Assembly: GCA_023384025.1 (NCBI GenBank)
Contig: JAHDXX010000097.1
Location: 1 to 10,926 of the forward strand
Length of the DNA: 10,926 bases
Reading direction: 5' to 3'
Source: Sphingomonadaceae bacterium
Lineage (GTDB): Bacteria > Pseudomonadota > Alphaproteobacteria > Sphingomonadales > Sphingomonadaceae
Part shown: positions 1 to 6,712 of the stretch, in pieces
Numbering within the stretch: the first letter of the stretch is position 1
Layout: each line of letters starts with the position of its first letter
The notes under the pieces: model-generated
Seen by the model: only the letters and a program-made list of their open reading frames with translations
The model's database searches: none
Told to the model about the DNA's origin: nothing
Made by a program: the position numbers and the translations under genes

Positions 1-171
1 AGCAAGCTGCCAAGTCTCCGTATCTCTCCCGCAAGGGGAGAGAGTTTATGTCCGCGATTGCCGCATTATCCGGGTCATGGCGAAGTGCGAAGCGAATGGA
101 AGTTTGCGCTGATCGAGGCGGACAATCCCGATTGGGACGATCTGTGGGAACAGTGGTTTGCCCGGACATGA
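1..171 (+). CDS. GIY-YIG nuclease-like protein, C-terminal fragment
   Basis: Frame 1 is open from the first base to a TGA at 169-171, so the 5' end lies outside the window or is lost. The last residues read SEWKFALIEADNPDWDDLWE and then QWFART. This matches the usual C-terminus of small GIY-YIG endonuclease-domain proteins (a W-K-x-x-LI-E-x-x-NP-x-W-x-DL pattern), which are abundant in sphingomonads and mostly of unknown role. The part before it (residues about 6-30) does not look like the family, where a basic REK-x-x-KK helix is expected. It contains a palindromic repeat at 23-43. The gene may therefore carry an in-frame repeat insertion, or be a decayed copy whose homologous part starts only near base 88. 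The catalytic GIY and YIG motifs are not in view, so activity cannot be judged. Confidence 0.6.
   Translation, partial: SKLPSLRISPARGESLCPRLPHYPGHGEVRSEWKFALIEADNPDWDDLWEQWFART
23..43. repeat. short palindromic repeat, 8-bp stem with GCAAG loop
   Basis: TCTCTCCC and GGGAGAGA are perfect inverted copies separated by GCAAG. Similar pyrimidine/purine hairpins are, from memory, scattered between genes in many alphaproteobacterial genomes. Here the hairpin lies inside the open frame of the GIY-YIG-like fragment. As RNA it would form a compact stem-loop. There is no U-tract, so it is not a standard terminator. Confidence 0.6.
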
Positions 172-186
172 CCAGGAAGTAGCCAA

Positions 187-207
187 GCCCCGGATCAAGT
201 CCGGGGC
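187..207. repeat. short palindromic repeat, 8-bp stem with TCAAG loop
   Basis: GCCCCGGA and TCCGGGGC form a perfect 8-bp stem around TCAAG, 16 bases after the stop of the GIY-YIG-like frame and 25 bases before mtfA. The core CCCCGGATCAAGTCCGGGG is, from memory, a frequent dispersed intergenic element in alphaproteobacteria. It could act as a weak terminator or mRNA-end stabiliser between the two genes. No T-run follows it. Confidence 0.6.
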
Positions 208-231
208 GACGACACCCTAACAAAACCGGGC

Positions 232-1068
232 ATGCCACCTTACTTGACTGAAATGTCGCCGTGGCTCGTACTCTCCCTTCCCCTGCTGATCGCTGCGGCG
301 CTGGTGTTGCGCCACCTGTCGAAGCGGCGCAGGCGCAAGACGCTGCTGGAAACACCGCTGACCCCCGAGCAGCGCGCCGTGGTCGAACGGCTGGTGCCGC
401 TGGTGCGGCGCTTGCCCCCACCCCTGCGGCATTCGCTGGAAGGAAAGATGAACCTGTTCATGGATCAGGTCACTTTCAGGGGGCAGAACGGCCTCGAAGT
501 GACCGAGGCCATGCAGCTTTCGATTGCCGCGCAGGCCTGCCTGCTCGTCGTCAACAGCCCGGCGTGGTACGATACGCTGCGGAACGTGCTGATCTACCCG
601 TCGACCTTCGTGGCGCGGCACGACGTGCATGATGGCCTGCTGGTCCACGAGGCGAGCCACGCGAACCTCGGCGAAAGCTGGGCGCGCGGGCCGGTGGTGC
701 TGTCGTGGGACGCGGCACTCCACGGCGGGCTGGTCGCCGATGACGGGCACAACGTGGTGATCCATGAATTCGCCCACCAGCTCGACGGCCTGTCCGGCCA
801 TACGAACGGCATTCCCGTGTTGCGCAAGGGGCAGGCCTATGCCGGGTGGGAGCAGGCGATGCTCGATGCCTATCACGACCATGTCGAACGGCTGGAGCGC
901 GGCGAGCCGACCCTGATCGACCCCTATGGCGCGACCAACCACCAGGAATTCTTCGCCGAAGCGATTGTGACGTTCTTTGAGCGACCGAAGGCGCTGAAGC
1001 GCGAAGAACCCGCCCTCTATGCCCAGCTGGCGCAGTTGCTGGCGCTCGACCCGGCGCAATGGGCCTGA
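232..1068 (+). CDS. mtfA: MtfA-like zinc metallopeptidase (peptidase family M90)
   Basis: A 278-residue protein with the zinc motif HEFAH at residues 178-182, followed by QLDG. A downstream acidic ligand lies in the NHQEFFAEA stretch (Glu239 by spacing from E. coli MtfA, or Glu243). The catalytic base would be Glu179. A hydrophobic segment at residues about 9-27 followed by KRRRRK suggests an N-terminal membrane anchor with the peptidase domain in the cytoplasm. E. coli MtfA lacks this anchor. E. coli MtfA is an aminopeptidase that binds the repressor Mlc; no Mlc gene is visible here, so the partner is unknown. The start at 232 has no good ribosome binding site. ATG 253, which would begin MSPWLVLSLP, is an equally plausible start. 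A 9-bp inverted repeat directly follows the stop. Family assignment is firm; physiological role is not. Confidence 0.9.
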   Translation: MPPYLTEMSPWLVLSLPLLIAAALVLRHLSKRRRRKTLLETPLTPEQRAVVERLVPLVRRLPPPLRHSLEGKMNLFMDQVTFRGQNGLEVTEAMQLSIAAQACLLVVNSPAWYDTLRNVLIYPSTFVARHDVHDGLLVHEASHANLGESWARGPVVLSWDAALHGGLVADDGHNVVIHEFAHQLDGLSGHTNGIPVLRKGQAYAGWEQAMLDAYHDHVERLERGEPTLIDPYGATNHQEFFAEAIVTFFERPKALKREEPALYAQLAQLLALDPAQWA

Positions 1069-1069
1069 G

Positions 1070-1114
1070 CGGGCGGAGCGATCGATCTGCGCCGGGATTT
1101 TCCTACTCCGCCCG
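1070..1114 (+). terminator. inverted repeat after mtfA, possible terminator
   Basis: CGGGCGGAG and CTCCGCCCG form a perfect 9-bp inverted repeat one base after the mtfA stop codon, with a 27-base loop. Its position suggests transcript end protection or termination. It is followed by ATTGTGCC rather than a T-run, so intrinsic termination would be weak. Confidence 0.4.
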
Positions 1115-1149
1115 ATTGTGCCATGAGGCTGTCGATGCTCCGCAACGCC

Positions 1150-1171
1150 GCCCCCGCCCCCGCCCCCGCCC
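1150..1171. repeat. GCCCCC hexamer tandem repeat
   Basis: Three exact GCCCCC units plus a partial GCCC lie in the 221-base gap between mtfA and queE. The minus strand therefore has four G-tracts of 5, 5, 5 and 3 spaced by single C bases, which satisfies the usual G-quadruplex pattern. The tract ends about 118 bases before the queE start. The rest of the gap shows no gene. No preQ1 riboswitch could be recognised by eye. Confidence 0.7.
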
Positions 1172-1289
1172 GTCAATCGACCCACTCGATCATCAGGCCC
1201 ATTCCTGATCGGATTGATTTCTCCGTCAGGACAGTGGTCCAAGCGGTCCATGTGCCCTGTGCGTGCGATGAACGGAGAGGAGTGCTACG

Positions 1290-2024
1290 GTGGCTCTGAC
1301 CCTCGCCACGCAGGCCCCGGACGAGCCGGAGCTGTTCGCCTCGATCCAGGGCGAAGGGCCGAGCGCGGGGATGCCGGTCGCGTTCGTGCGCCTCAGCCGC
1401 TGCAACCTCGCCTGTACGTGGTGCGACACCGCCTACACCTGGCGCTTCGAGGGCGACAACCGGCCGCACCGCGACGGGATCGCGTTCGAGCGCAAGGCCA
1501 ACCAGCTCGTGCTCGACGAAGCCGATGTCGCCGAGCGGATCGCGGCGCTGGGGCAAAGCCGCCTGGTGGTGACCGGGGGCGAGCCGCTGCTGCAAGGCGC
1601 GGCGCTGGCCCGCCTGCTCGACCTGCTGCCCGACATGAGCGTGGAGATCGAGACCAACGGCACCGTCGCCCCGCCGGTGGCGCTCGACGTGCGGGTCGAC
1701 CAGTACAACGTCAGCCCCAAGCTGGCGCACTCGGGCAATGACGCAGGCCTGGCGCTGGTGCCCGAGCGGATGGACGCCTGGGCGACCGATGCCCGCGCCT
1801 TCCTCAAGTTCGTGATTGCCGAACCTGCGGATGTGGACGAGGTCCTCGCGCTGCAAGCCCGCTACCGCTTCCCGTCCTCGCGCACGTTCCTGATGGCGGA
1901 GGGCACCGACAGCGCCAGCCTGCGCGCCCGCCAGCAATGGCTCAGCGCCCTGTGCCTCGAGCACGGCTTCCGCCTGAGCGACCGGCTGCACATCCACCTC
2001 TACGGCGATACCCGGGGGACGTGA
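1290..2024 (+). CDS. queE: 7-carboxy-7-deazaguanine synthase (radical SAM)
   Basis: QueE converts 6-carboxy-tetrahydropterin to 7-carboxy-7-deazaguanine, a step towards preQ0 and queuosine in tRNA, in the cytoplasm. The 244-residue protein has the cluster-binding motif CX3CX2C at Cys38, Cys42 and Cys45, in RCNLACTWCD. It also has FASIQGEGPSAG near the N-terminus, the SAM-contacting GGEP at residues 96-99, ETNGT at 121-125 and NVSPKLA from 140. The length is normal for the family. The start is GTG at 1290, chosen because GGAGAGGAG lies 7 to 8 bases upstream; the nearer ATG at 1268 is in another frame. The other queuosine genes (queC, queD, queF) are not next to it. It converges on the herA-like gene with a 45-base gap that holds no clear terminator. 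Confidence 0.95.
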   Translation: MALTLATQAPDEPELFASIQGEGPSAGMPVAFVRLSRCNLACTWCDTAYTWRFEGDNRPHRDGIAFERKANQLVLDEADVAERIAALGQSRLVVTGGEPLLQGAALARLLDLLPDMSVEIETNGTVAPPVALDVRVDQYNVSPKLAHSGNDAGLALVPERMDAWATDARAFLKFVIAEPADVDEVLALQARYRFPSSRTFLMAEGTDSASLRARQQWLSALCLEHGFRLSDRLHIHLYGDTRGT

Positions 2025-2069
2025 TGCTGACGTCGAGGACGCTCCGGCGGAGGCCGAGCCGAACGACAG

Positions 2070-3794
2070 TCAGTTCCCCTGGCTTCTCCAGCGCTGGACG
2101 ACGCGGTGGACCTGTTCCTCCTCGCCGCCGCTGTGGTTCCACAGCTGGACGAAGCTCGGGTCTTCCGAAGCCGGGCGCTTGACCTCTTCGAGGTTGTCGA
2201 ACGCGACCCGGATCGGGATCGCCACGCCCTCGCCGCAGATGATGCACTCGCGGTTGCGCAGCGCGGGGATCGAATCGAGGAACCCGCGCGCCCCTTCGGG
2301 CATGGCCGCCTTGACGAAGGCCTGGTCGCGGTCGTTGTTGAGGCGCATCGAGATGATCGTGCCGCACTGGCTGAGCACGCCTTCGGCCAGGTCAGACGGG
2401 CGCTGGGTGATCAGGCCAAGGCTGATCCCGTACTTGCGCCCTTCCTTGGCGATGCGGCTGAGGATACGGCCGACGCTGGAACCGTCAGCGTTCTTCTCGC
2501 TCGGCACGTAGCGGTGGGCTTCCTCGCATACCAGCAGGATCGGCCGGGTCTGCTCCTCGCGGCCCCAGATGGCGAAGTCGAAGGTCAGGCGGCTGAGCAC
2601 CGCGACCACCGTGCTGGTGATGTCCGACGGTACGCCGGAAACGTCGATGATGCAGATCGGCTTGCCGTCGCCAGGCATGCGGAAGATGCGGCTGATGAAG
2701 TCGGCCATGGTGTCGCCGACCAGCATGCCGGAGAACATGAACTGGTAGCGCGGGTCGGACTTGAGCTCGTCGAGCTTGTTCTTGATCCGCATGAACGGCG
2801 CGGTGTTGGTCGCCTTGTCCAGCTTGCCCATCTCGTTCTGGATCTCGTTGGCGAGGTCCGACAGGAGGTAGGGGATCGGGCTGTCGACGGTGATCTTGCC
2901 CATCGTTTCGGCCAGGCGGTTCTTCTGCCGTGCGCGCAGCAGACACTTGGCGAGGATGTCCGCATCGATCTGGCGTTCATCACCGCGGGCGGTGAGCAGG
3001 ACCTCGCAATGCTCCTCGAAGTTCATCAGCCAGTACGGCATGGCGAGGTTCGAAACGTCGAGGATCAGCCCGTTGGTCTTGAACGCGGCGGAATATTCGC
3101 CGTGCGGGTCGATCATCAGGATGTGGCCTTCCGGCGCAGCTTCGCAGATCCGGTGCAGGATCAGCGCGGCGCTGGTCGACTTGCCGGTGCCGGTCGAACC
3201 GAGCAGCGCGAAGTGCTTGCCGAGCATGGCGTCGATGTAGATGCCGGCGCGGATGTCCTTGGTCGGGTAGACGGTGCCGACCTGGATGTTGGAGCGCCCA
3301 TCGCTGGCGTAGATGTGGCGCAGGTCGCCTGTGGTCGCGGGATAGATCAGCGCGCCGGGAATCGGGTAGCGGGTCACACCGCGGCGGAACCCGTGGATCT
3401 TGCCGGTCAGCTTCTCCTCGTTGCCTTCGCCGAGGAAGTCGATGTTGGCAAGGATGCCGCCCGCGCGCCGGTCCTGGCGCTGGTTGCGCACGCTGGCGAG
3501 CAGCCAGGCGTTGCCGACGCGGATCTTGATCTGGCTGCCGACCTGGCCTGCCAGCGCAATCGACGGATCGTCGTCCTGCATGCATTCATTGAGCCGCTCG
3601 AGGTCGAGCGCGATCTGCGAGCCGGACCCGGCGATTTCCAGCACCACCCCAATCGGCTTGCCCGCGTTGTCCGACACTTGCGGACGCGCCCCGGCCGGAC
3701 GCGGAGCAGGCGCCTGCTGCGCAGCACGCGGTGCGGCCGCAGGCGTGACATCGCTCGCCCGACGATCGAAATTGTGGTTGGCCATGTCGGTCAT
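2070..3794 (-). CDS. HerA-type hexameric ATPase (DUF87, FtsK/HerA superfamily)
   Basis: A 574-residue P-loop ATPase. Residues 1-45 are Ala/Pro-rich and probably disordered. A small beta domain follows (about 46-180), fitting the HAS-barrel region of HerA. Walker A is GSTGTGKS at 199-206, then IDPHGEY at 228-234, a helical insertion at about 265-350, Walker B ILLVCEEAHRYVP at 419-431 with the catalytic Glu pair 424-425, a conserved EGRKYGISL at 451-459 and TQRPSDL at 463-469. HerA proteins are DNA-pumping ATPases. In archaea they work with the nuclease NurA in end resection; some bacterial forms pair with Sir2 or nuclease partners in defence. No NurA, SIR2 or nuclease partner is adjacent here, so a housekeeping role is likely but unproven. 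ATG 3794 is preferred over ATG 3785 because GGGGAT lies just upstream. The preceding 86-base gap holds a candidate promoter. Confidence 0.9.
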   Translation of the reverse strand: MTDMANHNFDRRASDVTPAAAPRAAQQAPAPRPAGARPQVSDNAGKPIGVVLEIAGSGSQIALDLERLNECMQDDDPSIALAGQVGSQIKIRVGNAWLLASVRNQRQDRRAGGILANIDFLGEGNEEKLTGKIHGFRRGVTRYPIPGALIYPATTGDLRHIYASDGRSNIQVGTVYPTKDIRAGIYIDAMLGKHFALLGSTGTGKSTSAALILHRICEAAPEGHILMIDPHGEYSAAFKTNGLILDVSNLAMPYWLMNFEEHCEVLLTARGDERQIDADILAKCLLRARQKNRLAETMGKITVDSPIPYLLSDLANEIQNEMGKLDKATNTAPFMRIKNKLDELKSDPRYQFMFSGMLVGDTMADFISRIFRMPGDGKPICIIDVSGVPSDITSTVVAVLSRLTFDFAIWGREEQTRPILLVCEEAHRYVPSEKNADGSSVGRILSRIAKEGRKYGISLGLITQRPSDLAEGVLSQCGTIISMRLNNDRDQAFVKAAMPEGARGFLDSIPALRNRECIICGEGVAIPIRVAFDNLEEVKRPASEDPSFVQLWNHSGGEEEQVHRVVQRWRSQGN

Positions 3795-3832
3795 GCGCGA
3801 CCCATCCCCTGCAGCGGTCCTTGGCGAGGGGT

Positions 3833-3861
3833 TAGGCCCGAAGCGGTTAAGAACGCGTCAA
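3833..3861 (-). promoter_or_regulatory. candidate sigma-70 promoter of the herA-like gene
   Basis: Read on the minus strand, TTGACG is followed after 17 bases by GGCCTA, a good -35 with a poor -10. Transcription would start near 3826, giving a leader of about 32 bases. The -35 is embedded in TTGACGCGTTCTTAA, which matches the CtrA pattern TTAA-N7-TTAA at 7 of 8 positions. This is inference from pattern only. Confidence 0.35.
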
Positions 3862-3880
3862 CGCTGTTGCCATGCGCCTG

Positions 3881-4633
3881 TCAAATATAGGCAAACAGCC
3901 GCCCGGCCATCCATCCCATGCCCACGGACATGACCACGGCGAGCAAGCCGTAAAGCAGCGACTGCTCCTGCGAGAACAGCTCGATGAAACGCTCGAACCC
4001 GACCTTGCGCACTTCGACTTCGGCAATGGCGGAAGCGATAACGCGGCCCCGCGTCACCGCGAAGGTCTCGGCCGTATAGGTGCCTGTCTGCACATTGGAA
4101 GGCAGCGCGATCCGGGCCTGGTAGAGCACCTGCTCGCTGACCTGCACGCCCTTCATGTCTTCCTTGTACAGCCCTTGCCGGGTGCGCAGGTCGACCAGCC
4201 CGGCAGCAAACCTCTGCTGTTCTTCGACATCGATCATGCCGGTCGGCGAGAGCTGGATGAACTCGGTCCCGAATTCGTAGATCGCCGCGGTCCGCTCATC
4301 GACAATCTCGCGAACCGGGGCGGACGAGGCGACTGCGAAGAACGATGGGGCGGAGCGGAACGCAGTACTCTCTGCATTGACCCAGATGCCCGCGACCCGC
4401 TCCTTCTCGCGCACGCGGACGGGCATGGTCGGCCCCTTCAGCACCACCACGATGTCATAATCCTGCGCCGCCCGCCGCCCGGCCGGATCGAGGATCGCGC
4501 CGAACAGCAGGAGTTCGGTCCCGGTAAAGCCCTGTCGCACCTGCACTTCATGCTGCGACACCTCCGGCACGAGGATCGGATCGCGCTGCGCCGAGAGGAA
4601 CACCAGGGCAAGGATCAGGAACAGGCGCTTCAC
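3881..4633 (-). CDS. Alph_Pro_TM family protein (PF09608/TIGR02186)
   Basis: A 250-residue protein of a conserved, uncharacterised alphaproteobacterial family. It has a likely signal peptide (MKRLFLILALVFLSA, cleavage probably near residue 16), a beta-rich periplasmic part at about 20-205 and one transmembrane helix at about 226-248 close to the C-terminus (SLLYGLLAVVMSVGMGWMAG). It would therefore be anchored in the inner membrane with most of its mass in the periplasm. It has no cysteines. The start is GTG at 4631-4633, which overlaps the TGA of the upstream permease gene by 4 bases (GTGA), a sign of translational coupling. GGTGG lies just before it. The strict coupling suggests it is an accessory subunit of that permease, as inferred from context; no biochemical function is known to me. 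Confidence 0.85.
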   Translation of the reverse strand: MKRLFLILALVFLSAQRDPILVPEVSQHEVQVRQGFTGTELLLFGAILDPAGRRAAQDYDIVVVLKGPTMPVRVREKERVAGIWVNAESTAFRSAPSFFAVASSAPVREIVDERTAAIYEFGTEFIQLSPTGMIDVEEQQRFAAGLVDLRTRQGLYKEDMKGVQVSEQVLYQARIALPSNVQTGTYTAETFAVTRGRVIASAIAEVEVRKVGFERFIELFSQEQSLLYGLLAVVMSVGMGWMAGRLFAYI

Positions 4634-5544
4634 AGTCCCACCACCGTGAAAATCTCCTCCGGCTGGTAGAACAGGCCGAGGAACATGCGCGCCGCCACCA
4701 GCAGCACGATGGTCGCCAGCACGATGCGCAGGACTTCGGGCTTCGCCTTCTGTGCCAGCTGGGTGCCATATTGCGCGCCGGTAACCGAACCGACCAGCAG
4801 CAGCGCGACCAGCACCAGGTCAACCGCCTTGGTCGTCAGCGCATGGACCATGGTCGTCGCCATGGTCACGAACAGGATGTTGAACAGCGAGGTGCCGACC
4901 ACCACGCTGGCGCTCATCCCTAGGATGTAGAGCATCGCCGGAACGAGGATGAACCCGCCGCCAACCCCCATCAGCATGGTCAGCACACCGACCATGGCGC
5001 CCAGAATGATCGGCGCGAGCGGGGAGATGTAGAGGCCCGAACGATAGAACCGCCAGCGGAATGGCAGTGCGGCCACCAGCGGATGGTGACGCCGCTTTCG
5101 CACACGGGGTACGGCATTCCCCTGGCGCTGGCGGATCGTGTCCATCGCCTCGCGCAGCATCAGCGAACCGATGGTGCCGAGCATGATGACGTAGAGGATA
5201 CTGATGACCACATCGATCTGGCCGACCGACTGGAAGAAGCGGAACAGCAATGCGCCGATCATCGCCCCGAACACCCCGCCGACCACGGTCAGCGCCCCCA
5301 TGCGGTAGTCGACCCCGTCGCGACGCCGGTGGGCAAGCACACCCGAGACGCTGGCCCCGGTAACCTGGGTCGAAGCCGAAGCGGCAGCGACTGTTGGCGG
5401 CACGCCGTAGAAGATCAGCAGCGGGGTGGTCAGGAACCCGCCGCCGACGCCGAACAGGCCCGAGAGGACCCCGGTCAGCGCGCCGAGCGCGACGATAACC
5501 AGCCCGTTGACCGACAAATTGGCAATGGGGAGGTAGACGTCCAT
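4630..5544 (-). CDS. TauE/SafE family membrane permease
   Basis: A 304-residue polytopic inner-membrane protein of the TauE/SafE family (PF01925), whose members export or import sulfite, sulfoacetate, taurine-related compounds or other small anions. The internal duplication typical of the family is plain: GVGGGF at residues 32-37 followed by TTPLLIFYGVPP, and again at 193-198 followed by ILVPAMLYILGM. Each half is followed by a similar Ser/Thr-rich helix (STQVTGASVSGVL and GTSLFNILFVTMATT). A charged loop at about 133-168, rich in Arg and His, links the halves. The ATG at 5544 is the only reasonable start; its ribosome binding site (GCGGA) is weak. It lies 46 bases after the upstream gene on the same strand and is coupled to the next by a 4-base overlap. 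The substrate cannot be read from the sequence. Confidence 0.9.
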   Translation of the reverse strand: MDVYLPIANLSVNGLVIVALGALTGVLSGLFGVGGGFLTTPLLIFYGVPPTVAAASASTQVTGASVSGVLAHRRRDGVDYRMGALTVVGGVFGAMIGALLFRFFQSVGQIDVVISILYVIMLGTIGSLMLREAMDTIRQRQGNAVPRVRKRRHHPLVAALPFRWRFYRSGLYISPLAPIILGAMVGVLTMLMGVGGGFILVPAMLYILGMSASVVVGTSLFNILFVTMATTMVHALTTKAVDLVLVALLLVGSVTGAQYGTQLAQKAKPEVLRIVLATIVLLVAARMFLGLFYQPEEIFTVVGL

Positions 5545-5590
5545 TCCGCAGCCCTATCGCAGCAGCGCTTCGCGCGAAAGACGCGGCGCT

Positions 5591-6712
5591 TCAGAATCCG
5601 GTCGAAAGCGTGAGGGCAAGGCCTGATCCGGGTGCGGCATCTCCGGCGACCCGGACCCGATAGTCAAGCGCCAGCCGCGCGCTCCCTTCGCCGACCGGCA
5701 CGTCAAGCTGCGCCGTCGGCCCAATGTCGAGCCGGGCTGCGCCTCTCTGCGCCCCTCCCCAGACACCGCCCCCGGCCCGGATAGTCCCCGGATCGATCCG
5801 CCCAAGCGGCGCGGTGATGCGCGCCTGCCCGTCGGCAAAGGCGGTCGCGCCAGCGCCGCCAACATAGCCCGCCTGGACGTAGGTCTCCGCTTCGAAGCCA
5901 CGTGGCAGGCTCTGCGCCGGGAACTCGGTCACCGCCAGCACCGCCGGGCGCAGCGCGCCCCCTTCCCCGCGCTGGCGCAAGCGGGCCTCTCCCATGAGTG
6001 CCACCGGAACACGGGCAAGCGGACGGGCGACGAGGCCGAAGGCAAGTTCAGCTTCGTCAGTGTTGCGCAGCGCCGATGTGGCACGCAGGTAGGCCGCCGG
6101 CTGATGCCCTGACCCGGGCGCGAGGTGGTAGCGCAGCACGCCGCCCGCCTGACTTGCCCCGTACGAAGGCGCCACCGCGCCGCCGACAGCTGCGGGGCCA
6201 CTGCTGCCCTGCCGCAGGAACACCCAGCCGGCCAGGCTCCATCGTCGTGGACCGGATGCCGGCAAAGTCGGGCGAGGATTAGGCAAAGTGTCGCTTCGGG
6301 CAGGCGCGGGCGGCAAAGGCACAAACGGCACCGATGGCTCGCCGGGTTCCGAGATAGCAGCCAGCCACATCAGCTGGTGCATGGCGCTCTGGTCGATCGG
6401 CGCGCCGCGCGAAGCGAGTGCGGCGGGCTCGAAAATCCGGAACGACGAAGGTTCAGGCGCTTCATCCGGGTCGCTGGCGGCTGGCAACACTTCGGACCAT
6501 GTGGATGCCGCAGCCGTTTCCGACGCCGGTTCAGGCTCCGCCACGACCGTCAGCGGGCCACGCCCCATCAGCGCTTCGTCGAGCGGAGGAAGGGAAAGCG
6601 GAAATGGCGATTCCCACAACAGCGCCCGCCCCAGGACCCACAGACCCAGCACCCCGCCCAGCACAGCGAGCGGGCGGCCACCGCGTTGCCGGGCTGGCGA
6701 AACAACCGTCAT
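5591..6712 (-). CDS. putative envelope protein, beta-rich C-terminus resembling NfrA C-terminal domain
   Basis: A 373-residue protein that I recognise only tentatively. Residues 1-12 are basic and 14-33 are hydrophobic (AVLGGVLGLWVLGRALLW), giving a signal anchor or uncleaved signal. A Pro/Ala/Glu-rich linker follows to about 155. Residues about 157-373 are Gly-rich with alternating hydrophobic residues, contain RAGGGVWGGAQRG at 312-324 and RLDIGP at 327-332, and end in LTLSTGF with terminal Phe as in outer-membrane barrels. This pattern recalls the C-terminal domain of the phage N4 receptor NfrA, but the long TPR region of NfrA is absent. The gene starts in an ATGA overlap with the glycosyltransferase gene, so the two products are probably made together and may act in the same envelope glycan pathway. 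The membrane in which it sits is unclear. It could also be an unrelated lineage-specific protein. Confidence 0.6.
   Translation of the reverse strand: MTVVSPARQRGGRPLAVLGGVLGLWVLGRALLWESPFPLSLPPLDEALMGRGPLTVVAEPEPASETAAASTWSEVLPAASDPDEAPEPSSFRIFEPAALASRGAPIDQSAMHQLMWLAAISEPGEPSVPFVPLPPAPARSDTLPNPRPTLPASGPRRWSLAGWVFLRQGSSGPAAVGGAVAPSYGASQAGGVLRYHLAPGSGHQPAAYLRATSALRNTDEAELAFGLVARPLARVPVALMGEARLRQRGEGGALRPAVLAVTEFPAQSLPRGFEAETYVQAGYVGGAGATAFADGQARITAPLGRIDPGTIRAGGGVWGGAQRGAARLDIGPTAQLDVPVGEGSARLALDYRVRVAGDAAPGSGLALTLSTGF

Noticed and set aside
217..1251. A 344-codon minus-strand frame opposite mtfA
   Set aside because: It includes a poly-Gly run made by the GCCCCC repeat and has no recognisable domain; the + strand has intact MtfA motifs.
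1069..1289. A preQ1 riboswitch upstream of queE
   Set aside because: No C-rich loop/A-rich tail arrangement of the preQ1 aptamer near the ribosome binding site could be seen; the C-rich tract is a simple repeat.
2025..2069. A terminator between queE and the herA-like gene
   Set aside because: Only a 4-bp stem (CTCC/GGAG) was found, with no T-run on either strand.
2106..3890. A 594-codon open frame on the + strand antisense to the herA-like gene
   Set aside because: It mirrors the codon phase of a high-GC gene, is full of Arg/Ala/Asp/Gly low-complexity runs, and shows no domain. The minus-strand frame has every HerA motif.
5569..5578. TTCGCGCGAA palindrome before the TauE/SafE gene
   Set aside because: A 10-bp CG-rich palindrome is expected by chance in sequence of this composition, and it has no promoter elements around it.
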